DNA from: SAR86 cluster bacterium AG-313-N18
GTDB lineage: Bacteria > Pseudomonadota > Gammaproteobacteria > Magnimaribacterales > D2472
Reading direction: 5' to 3'
DNA length: 41,684 nt
Assembly (NCBI GenBank): GCA_003283765.1
Contig: QBVY01000008.1
Coordinates: 1 to 41,684, forward strand
Position numbers and translations under genes: made by a program. The notes under the pieces were generated by a model that was not told the DNA's origin, made no database searches, and saw only the letters and a program-made list of their open reading frames with translations. Of the stretch, positions 34,838 through 41,684 are shown piece after piece. Numbering within the stretch: the stretch's first letter is position 1; the number at the start of each line of letters is the position of its first letter.

Positions 34838-35578
34838 TTATCTGCTTCTGAGTTTCATCAGTAGGCGCAATATTTCTATGTACAACCAAACCAATGTAAC
34901 CATAAGAGAGAAAGCCCCATACCATTCCATATACTTTGGCAGACCTCGTTCAGCACCTTCTTCTATAAAATCAAAATCTAGAACAAGATTCAGTGCTGCT
35001 ATACCAACAACAAATAATGAGAAACCAATTCCAAATAATCCATTGGAGTGAATGAAACCAATTCCAGACCCAAAGAAGGACATAATAAAGCTAACTAGAT
35101 ACAAGAGAGCAATCCCCATTGTTGCTGAGAAAACCATTAATCTAAAATTTTCTGTAGGCTTTATGATCCCACTTTTATAACAAAATAATAAAGATGCAAG
35201 AATTCCAAATGTCAGTCCGATGGCTTGAATGCCAATTCCAGGATATTGCATTTCTGCAAAGACTGTAATGCCACCAAGAGCCATGCCTTCAAAGGCTGCA
35301 TAAAATGGAGCAGTGGATCCTGCCTTGGCTGGACTTCTAAAAATTGTTACAAAAGCAAGAACAGTTCCAATTATAAAGCCAGGCATCGCCAAGGCTGGAA
35401 CATTCCAACCCGCAAAAGCACCTGCAAAACATAGTGCTAGCAATATAGCAGTTTTATTTACAGCTCCATCAAGGGTCATACGCTCAGATTGAGCATAAGT
35501 TTCAGTGTTTTCAAAATTTCTTGTGAAGGCTGGGTTTCCAGATCTTCCAAAGGTATTTAGCGCCGAATGTTTAGACAT
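34838..35578 (-). CDS. Bax inhibitor-1/YccA-family membrane protein
   Basis: A 246-residue protein with about seven hydrophobic segments after a polar N-terminus (about 35 residues). KTAILLALCFAGAFAGWNVPALAMPGFIIG and the C-terminal LDFDFIEEGAERGLPKYMEWYGAFSLMVTLVWLYIEILRLL are typical of the YccA/BI-1 superfamily subgroup often found in actinobacteria and marine proteobacteria. The DFDFIEEG motif carries the conserved acidic residues linked to a pH-sensitive Ca2+ leak in structurally studied relatives. The bacterial role is unclear. Confidence 0.9.
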   Translation of the reverse strand: MSKHSALNTFGRSGNPAFTRNFENTETYAQSERMTLDGAVNKTAILLALCFAGAFAGWNVPALAMPGFIIGTVLAFVTIFRSPAKAGSTAPFYAAFEGMALGGITVFAEMQYPGIGIQAIGLTFGILASLLFCYKSGIIKPTENFRLMVFSATMGIALLYLVSFIMSFFGSGIGFIHSNGLFGIGFSLFVVGIAALNLVLDFDFIEEGAERGLPKYMEWYGAFSLMVTLVWLYIEILRLLMKLRSR

Positions 35579-35642
35579 GCAAAAATCTCCAATTTAAAGG
35601 GTTATTATGAATTAATTATGGCCTGATAGACAAATTTAAAGG

Positions 35643-36680
35643 CTAGAGTTTGTCTATCCAGTCTTTAATTAGTTTAATTCCAGCATCGTCAGCTAAAGCT
35701 CGACCTGATTCTGGCATCATGATGCCTGGATCCAATGATTCCATTCTAAAAAGCATGATTGAATCATCTGGGTGACCAGGAACAATAGAGTATTTTAAAT
35801 TGCCACTTGCACGACCTGCTGCTACCGGTTTTTTAAATATGCCTAGCTTCTCTTGATTTTCTTCAATTAGATTTAAATATAATCCTGTAGTGTCTGCAGA
35901 CCCACCAGGAATGTGACAATGTCCACAATTAATATCAAGATAAGCTCTTGCTCGATCATCCAAAGATGCATTGATATCTGTGTAACTTGCAATTGGATGT
36001 GAGTCGAGCTTCTGATCAATCCATCCTAATGCTGCCCAATAAAGTAATTGATTCATTTCGCCTGATTGATAGATCAAATTCTTATCCATATTTCTAGCTT
36101 TGGGACCAATAGGTGTCATAACTTTATTGACTTGATGACATTCCTTGCATTGATTCTGATTGGGTGCTCGATAACGAACAGCTACCAGGTCTCCTTGAGA
36201 GTTTACAAAAGAAGTTGGTATAGTGGCTCCTGCTATGGCTCTTTTAGCATCAGTTTGTTCCTCATTCCAGACATAGCTTACTGCCTTCCAGCCATCATTT
36301 GTATTTATTAATAAGCGAGTTTCAAGCAATTGTTGTTCCAAGGGACCATTCTTATTAAGGTAGGCGAAAGTTTTTATTAGAGTAGACCCAACAGGAAAAA
36401 TAAAAACTTTATTTTTTACATAGCTTAATTTTTCTCCCTCGGGAACATATACAAAACGAAGCTTATCTGTTTGATCGGAGAATAAAGGGTTAACCAGAGA
36501 GTAGGGGTGCACATTGACAGCTGGAGTCTGATTTTTCATATCTTCAAAGAAACCAAATTCAGACAAGAATTTTGGTGTTTTAGATAAGGTGTTTAAATCT
36601 ATTTCAATAGCGCCTTCTGTTTGAGATGAAAAACAAACTATAAAAAAAAATAATAAAAAAGATTGTTTAAAAATTTTCAT
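35643..36680 (-). CDS. Exported diheme c-type cytochrome (SO2930/HNE_0200 family)
   Basis: A 345-residue protein with a signal peptide (MKIFKQSFLLFFFIVCFSSQTEG) and two CxxCH heme c motifs, CKECH and CGHCH, plus a candidate axial methionine in PGIMMPESGRA. The segment between signal and first heme includes SDQTDKLRFVYVPEGEKL, typical of this family. It is presumably periplasmic and electron-transferring; the partner is unknown. It overlaps the beta-helix gene by 14 bases. The start at 36680 is the signal-peptide methionine; the frame is open further up but lies antisense-free within the upstream gene and is unlikely. Confidence 0.85.
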   Translation of the reverse strand: MKIFKQSFLLFFFIVCFSSQTEGAIEIDLNTLSKTPKFLSEFGFFEDMKNQTPAVNVHPYSLVNPLFSDQTDKLRFVYVPEGEKLSYVKNKVFIFPVGSTLIKTFAYLNKNGPLEQQLLETRLLINTNDGWKAVSYVWNEEQTDAKRAIAGATIPTSFVNSQGDLVAVRYRAPNQNQCKECHQVNKVMTPIGPKARNMDKNLIYQSGEMNQLLYWAALGWIDQKLDSHPIASYTDINASLDDRARAYLDINCGHCHIPGGSADTTGLYLNLIEENQEKLGIFKKPVAAGRASGNLKYSIVPGHPDDSIMLFRMESLDPGIMMPESGRALADDAGIKLIKDWIDKL

Positions 36681-37902
36681 TAAACTCAACTTTTGCAAGC
36701 GGCGAGATTTTTCCATCAAATTCATTAATATCCAGTATTGCAGGCTCCAAGAAAGGAACCATGTAACCAATAGGCTTAATTGCAAGTAATGAAGCGTCTC
36801 CATTATTGCTGATAATCATTTTTTCATTATCAGGTTGTCCAAAAATAAGTTGGGATATTGGCAGTAAGCCATCCCAAAAGATATCCGGCATGTTGCCCCC
36901 TGAAAGATCAAAAAGGATTTGGGCTAACTCTCCCTTGCTTGTATCGGGATTGTAACCGGTTGGACCAAACTTATTTCCATGAATTTGAATAGATTTAGGA
37001 TGAGGGTAGTAAGTCTTATCATCGGTTTCATTTCCGTAGGTTACTACTGCAATGTTAACCGTATCATTATCCCCAATTTCATTATCAAAAATTTCTACAT
37101 TTGAATTAGCTTGGATGATAATTCCTGTGCCTCTTGGAACCTCGCCTACAATATTTCCTTCTGGTGCAAAGTTATCAGTATTATTTCCAGTCGAGCGATT
37201 ATTGAACACTCGCACATGATGCCCGCCTTGCTGAGGAAGTCCTGGTAGGTCAAAAACTAAAATGCCCCCAGTGTTGTTTGTGGCAATATTGTTATAAACA
37301 TCTGCATAGTATGAGTTTTCAATTTCAATGCCAGCAACATTAAATTCTGCTCTACTATTTCTAACGATAATGTTTTGTGATTGTCCCACATAGATCCCCG
37401 CATCTGATGCGCCAATCGCCACACAACCATCAATTAATACATTTTTTGATTCAACAGGATATAAACCGTAGGCTCCATTTTGTGGATTGGGTCCATTTGT
37501 CCATTCTGTTTTCACCCTTAAAAATTGGATATTAGTTACGCCTTTTACCTTAATTGCATCACCTTTGGCGTTTTGAATAGAGAAATCTTGAAGGGTTACA
37601 TTATCCGAAGTAACACTTAGTCCTTGGGCCCCACTTTGCTGACCAGCAAAGCTCAGAATCGTTTGATTCATTCCTTCGCCCTCAATCTGGACACCTTCAA
37701 CATCGAGGGAAAGAGAGTCTTGCAGATTATATATTCCTGCAGTTAGTCTAATAACGTCGCCAGGCTCGGCTAATATTAGAGCTTCTTGAATATCTTCATA
37801 GGCATTCTCAGATGGTTGAACAATCTGAACAGCAGAATAGAGCGAGCCACTAAAAAAGAGTAACCCAACAATTAATTGATTAGATAGCTTGAGGAATTTC
37901 AC
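36667..37902 (-). CDS. Exported parallel beta-helix repeat protein (cytochrome-partner family)
   Basis: A 411-residue protein starting with a signal peptide (about 1-23, ending GSLYSA) followed by right-handed parallel beta-helix repeats with regular turns, such as GVQIEGEGMNQTILSF, VKGVTNIQFLRVKTEW, SDAGIYVGQSQNIIVRNSRAEF and ATNNTGGILVFD. The fold resembles pectate-lyase-like proteins, but no catalytic lyase residues stand out. Such proteins, to my knowledge, occur in tandem with the diheme cytochrome. The start is GTG at 37902 (a TTG lies one codon earlier); neither has a strong RBS, consistent with coupling to the upstream gene it overlaps by 23 bases. Confidence 0.82.
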   Translation of the reverse strand: MKFLKLSNQLIVGLLFFSGSLYSAVQIVQPSENAYEDIQEALILAEPGDVIRLTAGIYNLQDSLSLDVEGVQIEGEGMNQTILSFAGQQSGAQGLSVTSDNVTLQDFSIQNAKGDAIKVKGVTNIQFLRVKTEWTNGPNPQNGAYGLYPVESKNVLIDGCVAIGASDAGIYVGQSQNIIVRNSRAEFNVAGIEIENSYYADVYNNIATNNTGGILVFDLPGLPQQGGHHVRVFNNRSTGNNTDNFAPEGNIVGEVPRGTGIIIQANSNVEIFDNEIGDNDTVNIAVVTYGNETDDKTYYPHPKSIQIHGNKFGPTGYNPDTSKGELAQILFDLSGGNMPDIFWDGLLPISQLIFGQPDNEKMIISNNGDASLLAIKPIGYMVPFLEPAILDINEFDGKISPLAKVEFNENF

Positions 37903-39001
37903 CAAATTTTTCTAGAGGTTTCTCAAGTTCATCCCAATCACATTCAAAATCATCTGGAGCATTTTCATACTCGAGTAATCCCAATGCTTCAAATTTTGGT
38001 CTCACTTTGTCTGTAAGTAGACCGATTCTTGATAGGTTTGGCATAATTCTTGAGAACAAGAAATTTCTAAAAGTCGTGTTAGCTGAAGTAGATAAAGCAA
38101 ATTCTCTTGCTTCATCCTCAGACATTTTAAGGTATTTTTGCATTGCTGTTGTATTGATGAGTCTCTCTCTTGAAATAACACATGCTTCATATGCAAATTC
38201 TGCCCTGTCTTCAATCTCTTCAGGACTTAAAGTCTTTATAAAGTCTTCTAGATAATTAATTCCGAAAGTAACATGCCTTGCTTCATCACGGATTACATAA
38301 TGTAAGAGTTGAGTTAAAAGAGGATCTTTGGACAGCCCCTTCAACATCTGAAACGCTGCAAGAGCTAGCCCTTCTATAACGATTTGCATGCCAATGAATT
38401 TGAGATCCCATCTCTCGTCGGTAAGAATTTTATCTAACAATAATTTTAAGTTTTTATTGATGGGGTAGTGCATTCCTATTTTATCCTGCAGATATCTATT
38501 GAATACTTCAACATGTCTTGCTTCATCAAAAGTTTGTGACGCAGCATAAAGCTTTGCATTATAAGTAGGTGCACAGGAAGTTAATTGAGATGCCACAAGG
38601 AGTGCTCCCTGCTCTCCATGAAGGAACTGACTTAATAATTCAGCAGTATCATGGCGATCAAATTCAATCTTCTCTTCTTCAGTTAAGTTTTCATATGCTT
38701 CAAGAGTTTCATGAGGAAGCTGCTCATCAGCCTCAACGAGCCTTTCATCAGCAGGATGAGTGTAATCCCAATTTAGATCTATTGAGCCATTCCAGTTTAA
38801 TTCTTTTCCAAGCTCATAAAGCTTCTTAATTCTGTTATCCGCGACTGTGTAATCCCAGTTATACGCTCCAGTTAATGGCGTATTAAATATTTCAGCAACA
38901 TCCTCTACCTGAGCAGGTGTAAGGTTTAATTCATTATCAACAGCCAAAGTATCAAAAGTCAGAATCTCTTTTGGTGGGCCGTCTGCTTTAGTAATTTTCA
39001 T
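37880..39001 (-). CDS. Ferritin-like di-iron protein (R2-like/AurF-like)
   Basis: A 373-residue, helical cytoplasmic protein with a full set of di-iron ligands in ferritin order: Glu130 (LHGEQ), Glu160 and His163 (DEARHVEVF), Glu210 (VIEGLALAAF), Glu240 and His243 (DEARHVTFGI). It resembles the R2-like/AurF N-oxygenase group of oxygenases. The substrate is unknown. It leads the operon with the beta-helix and cytochrome genes, overlapping the former by 23 bases. There is no signal peptide, so it is in a different compartment from its two partners. GAGGGG three bases ahead of the ATG supports this start. Confidence 0.85.
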   Translation of the reverse strand: MKITKADGPPKEILTFDTLAVDNELNLTPAQVEDVAEIFNTPLTGAYNWDYTVADNRIKKLYELGKELNWNGSIDLNWDYTHPADERLVEADEQLPHETLEAYENLTEEEKIEFDRHDTAELLSQFLHGEQGALLVASQLTSCAPTYNAKLYAASQTFDEARHVEVFNRYLQDKIGMHYPINKNLKLLLDKILTDERWDLKFIGMQIVIEGLALAAFQMLKGLSKDPLLTQLLHYVIRDEARHVTFGINYLEDFIKTLSPEEIEDRAEFAYEACVISRERLINTTAMQKYLKMSEDEAREFALSTSANTTFRNFLFSRIMPNLSRIGLLTDKVRPKFEALGLLEYENAPDDFECDWDELEKPLEKFGEIPQAI

Positions 39002-39061
39002 ATTCCCCTCTATAAATTTTTTATGTTTACAGTGTAAACATTATTAATTATATTCCTTTTT

Positions 39062-40831
39062 TTAATCATTGAAAAGTTCAGTTAGCTTATCGAGTAATGC
39101 CTCTGCTAATTCTTCAGCTCTATTTATGGTAATCGATTTAGAATAATATTTTGTTACATCATGCCCAATGCCAATTGCAAGAAGCTCTACATTGCTTTGA
39201 GTTTCAATTGTGTTGATGATTTGACGCAAGTGATTATCTAAAAAATTACTATGATTTGTTGAGAGTGTGCTGTCATCTACCGGAGCTCCATCTGAAATAA
39301 CTATCAGTATTTTTCTTTCTTCGTTACGTTTACTTAGTCTTTGATGCGCCCAGGCCAAAGCTTCGCCATCGACATTTTCTTTTAACAATCCCTCTCGCAA
39401 CATTATTCCGAAGCTCTTCCTAGCCTTTCTAAAGTTATCGTCTGCAGCCTTGAAAATTATATGTCGTAAATCATTTAATCGTCCTGGATTTGAAGGACTG
39501 CCTTGATTAACCCATGATTTTCTTGAGTCGCCTCCCTTCCAGTGTTTTGTTGTAAATCCTAACAATTCTGTTTTTACATAACATCTTTCGAGAGTGCTTC
39601 CAATAATGTCCCCACAGATTGCTGCTAAGGTCATAGATCGACCCCTCATAGAGCCCGAGCTATCGATCAATAAAGAGACAACTGTATCTTTAAATTTACT
39701 CTCACTTTCTTGCTTAAAGCTCAATGGGTCTCCTGGTCGAGTAATTACTCTATGTAACTGAGCTGTGTCTAGCAAACCTTCTTCAAGGTTATAGTTCCAG
39801 CTTCTATTTTGCTGAGCCTGCAGCAGCCTTTGCAATCTATTAGCTAATTTCCCAATTGTTGTTTGATGAGGAGCAATTAATTGATCTAATTGCAATCTTA
39901 ATCTTTGAGACTCTTCAGGAGTTGCTAATTCAATTGCATTTATAACTTCATCGAACTGATTGGTAAAAATTTTATAGTCTTCATAAGAGGTATGGTCCAA
40001 GTCTTCATTAAAATTTCTTGTAAGGTCTATCTCTTCATCAATAGACATTGAATCAATGGGTGCCTGAGCCTCCTCAAGCATTTCAGCCTCTTCTGTGGCT
40101 TCTCCTTCTGCCTTGGATTCCATTGTTTGTTCTTGAGAATCTTGCTCAGTGTCTTGTTGTTGCTCACTAGGATCTTGAGGCTCTTCTGGTACCGGATCAT
40201 CTTCAAGCGATTCTTGATCGCCTGTTGTTTCTGATTCATGCATCAAATCTAAGTCTCTCATTAAATCTATGGCAATAGATTGAAAATCTTCTTGAGAGTT
40301 TTGAGCTTCAATTAATTGTTTACCGATATCATCGATGTTAACGGGGATAGATGACAGAAAAGCATTGACAGTATTTTTGCTGTCTTCTTGTAAGGTTTCC
40401 CCATTGAGTTGTTTTAACCAAAGATTTGCAGCCAACGGATTAAATGGAGGCACCTTACTGTCTAATCCTTTTTTTGCTTGAGTGTTTAAATAAGCATTTA
40501 CGTTAATTTTAGCGCCAGGATATTTTTCACCCCCAACCATCTCAACCCGAGAGAGCTCAAGCTCAGCAAAGAAATCTCTTGCAATCTTTGACATCTTTAA
40601 AGATGGATTTTCTTTGTGGAAGGTATGCCAAAATGTTTGGAAATCACATTCGCCTCTCCACGCATCAATTTGAGAAGATGATCTGGGTGGGTAATGCAAG
40701 GAAATTTGTGATGAAGATGGCGGGCTACTTGAAGCCTGCGAGGTACTTTCTAAGTCATGATTTTTTGATAATGCTTTTGCAGTTGAGAGAGCAGTTTGCT
40801 TAAACTCTTCTCGATTCTTAACCCAACTCAT
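39062..40831 (-). CDS. cobT: CobT-like protein with VWA domain
   Basis: A 589-residue protein of the cobaltochelatase CobT family. A long acidic, Glu/Gln-rich stretch (about 205-265) precedes a C-terminal von Willebrand A domain with the MIDAS motif DSSGS (about 390-394) and SDGAPVD. CobT works with the AAA+ protein CobS to insert cobalt into hydrogenobyrinic acid in aerobic B12 synthesis with CobN. The CobS partner gene lies three bases upstream, but no CobN or other cobalamin gene is visible in the window. MoxR-VWA pairs also serve other metallation or remodelling tasks, so the role may not be B12. Confidence 0.88.
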   Translation of the reverse strand: MSWVKNREEFKQTALSTAKALSKNHDLESTSQASSSPPSSSQISLHYPPRSSSQIDAWRGECDFQTFWHTFHKENPSLKMSKIARDFFAELELSRVEMVGGEKYPGAKINVNAYLNTQAKKGLDSKVPPFNPLAANLWLKQLNGETLQEDSKNTVNAFLSSIPVNIDDIGKQLIEAQNSQEDFQSIAIDLMRDLDLMHESETTGDQESLEDDPVPEEPQDPSEQQQDTEQDSQEQTMESKAEGEATEEAEMLEEAQAPIDSMSIDEEIDLTRNFNEDLDHTSYEDYKIFTNQFDEVINAIELATPEESQRLRLQLDQLIAPHQTTIGKLANRLQRLLQAQQNRSWNYNLEEGLLDTAQLHRVITRPGDPLSFKQESESKFKDTVVSLLIDSSGSMRGRSMTLAAICGDIIGSTLERCYVKTELLGFTTKHWKGGDSRKSWVNQGSPSNPGRLNDLRHIIFKAADDNFRKARKSFGIMLREGLLKENVDGEALAWAHQRLSKRNEERKILIVISDGAPVDDSTLSTNHSNFLDNHLRQIINTIETQSNVELLAIGIGHDVTKYYSKSITINRAEELAEALLDKLTELFND

Positions 40832-40834
40832 TAA

Positions 40835-41684
40835 CTATGATTCAGGATTATGACTTTCTAAAAGATCTTCTCCAAAACATCTTTGAAAATACTCAGCCAC
40901 AATTGGCTTCTCAGCTTCATCGCACTTATTCAGAAATGTTAATCTGAATGAATGCTGGATGTCATTAAAGATAATGTAGTTTTGTGCCCAAGTTATAACC
41001 GTTCTTGGCGACATAAGTGTTGAAATATCTTCATTAATAAAACCTTGCCTGGTTAGATCTGCTAGCTGAATCATGCTTTTTATTAGAGCCTTATCTTTAG
41101 CAGATTTTAGTTGAGGTACTTTTCCGGTAACAACACTCAGCTCATGAGAGCGCTCTAAATAATTAAGTGTTGAGAGTATGTGCCACCGATCCATTTGACC
41201 TTGATTAATTTGCTGAGTTCCGTGATACAGACCAGTCACATCTCCCATTCCAACAGTATTGGTGGTGGCAAATAGCCTAAAACTATTATGCGGAGTTATC
41301 ACTTGGTTTTGATCAAGCAATGTTAATTTTCCATCTACTTCAAGTATTCTTTGGATAACAAACATCACATCAGGCCTGCCTGCATCATATTCATCAAAAA
41401 CTATCGCAACTGGATTTTGAATTGACCACGGCAGAATACCTTCTTTAAACTCAGTGATCTGTTTTTCATCTTTTAAAACAATTGCATCTTTCCCAAGCAA
41501 GTCAATTCTGCTTATATGACTATCAAGATTGATTCGCACGCATGGCCAATTCAGCCTTGCAGCAACTTGTTCAATATGTGTGGATTTGCCTGTTCCATGA
41601 TATCCCTGAATCATTACTCTTCGATCATGCTCGAACCCAGCTAAAATTGCTAAGGTAGTATCTTTATCAAAGATATATGTTTCA
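40835..41684 (-). CDS. cobS: CobS-like AAA+ ATPase (5' end beyond the window)
   Basis: The 283 visible C-terminal residues are a MoxR-type AAA+ ATPase. Reading continues in frame to the window edge (TYIFDKDTTLAILAGFEHDRRV), so the methionine at 41614 is internal. Walker A is GYHGTGKST, Walker B VAIVFDEYD, and the sensor region FRLFATTNTVG follows. The strings RINLDSHISRIDLLGKDAIVL and TGLYHGTQQINQGQMDRW are characteristic of CobS. About 45 residues are missing at the N-terminus. It forms an operon with the CobT-like gene. Confidence 0.92.
   Translation of the reverse strand, partial: ETYIFDKDTTLAILAGFEHDRRVMIQGYHGTGKSTHIEQVAARLNWPCVRINLDSHISRIDLLGKDAIVLKDEKQITEFKEGILPWSIQNPVAIVFDEYDAGRPDVMFVIQRILEVDGKLTLLDQNQVITPHNSFRLFATTNTVGMGDVTGLYHGTQQINQGQMDRWHILSTLNYLERSHELSVVTGKVPQLKSAKDKALIKSMIQLADLTRQGFINEDISTLMSPRTVITWAQNYIIFNDIQHSFRLTFLNKCDEAEKPIVAEYFQRCFGEDLLESHNPES

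Overview
The window is an AT-rich (mid-30s % GC by eye), gene-dense stretch of a free-living gammaproteobacterial chromosome with a streamlined layout: genes overlap by 4-26 bases and spacers are mostly under 100 bases. The block tyrS / M23 peptidase / anmK / erpA and the pair dksA / pcnB are gammaproteobacterial gene orders. Two TonB-dependent receptors, a TPP-riboswitch thiamine-uptake locus, a Fur box, a NUDT19-like hydrolase and a fatty acid desaturase point to a marine oligotroph of the SAR86 type. That placement is an inference from gene content and composition, not from a marker-gene search. I see no phage, insertion sequence, CRISPR array or rRNA gene.

Layout. 1-3232 (minus): 3'-truncated nnr (NAD(P)HX repair), an SMP-30-like propeller protein and an alpha/beta hydrolase. 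3249-5198 (plus): NUDT19-like Nudix hydrolase, LACTB2-like metallo-beta-lactamase protein and a small membrane protein. 5178-12596 (minus): acs, deoxynucleoside kinase, pcnB, dksA with a histone-H1-like tail, a PfkB sugar/nucleoside kinase, hemL and hemJ. 12692-16103: erpA, anmK, M23 endopeptidase and an FAH-family protein. 16104-26590 (plus): tyrS, a YciC-like membrane protein, a three-gene cassette (APS-kinase-like / DUF2061 / nucleotidyltransferase), tRNA-Ile, an MFS symporter, the TPP-riboswitch operon (TonB receptor, PnuC-type transporter, thiamine-kinase-like protein), an FKBP lipoprotein, a small membrane protein coupled to a desaturase, and a nucleotidyltransferase-cupin fusion that seems to start with ATT. 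26591-29959: a 53-residue UbiK-like gene, DoxX, a Fur-box-controlled FecA-like receptor, a folded intergenic RNA candidate and tRNA-Ala. 29960-32247: a metallo-beta-lactamase gene frameshifted at a 10-base G tract, aroK and a type II pantothenate kinase. 32253-41684 (minus): an M1-like peptidase, a small membrane protein, a BI-1/YccA protein, an overlapping trio (diheme cytochrome c, parallel beta-helix protein, R2-like di-iron protein) and a CobT/CobS-like pair cut by the right edge.

How the genes work together. The clearest functional unit is thiamine salvage: one TPP riboswitch whose own conserved 3' segment carries the ribosome binding site precedes outer-membrane import, inner-membrane import and a kinase that could trap the vitamin. 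The Fur-box receptor is a separate iron-uptake unit. hemL and hemJ serve heme synthesis and erpA Fe-S delivery; anmK and the M23 peptidase serve cell-wall turnover. The least understood multigene units are the di-iron / beta-helix / cytochrome trio (35643-39001) and the APS-kinase-like / DUF2061 / nucleotidyltransferase cassette (18026-19027). These are my best candidates for poorly described biology.
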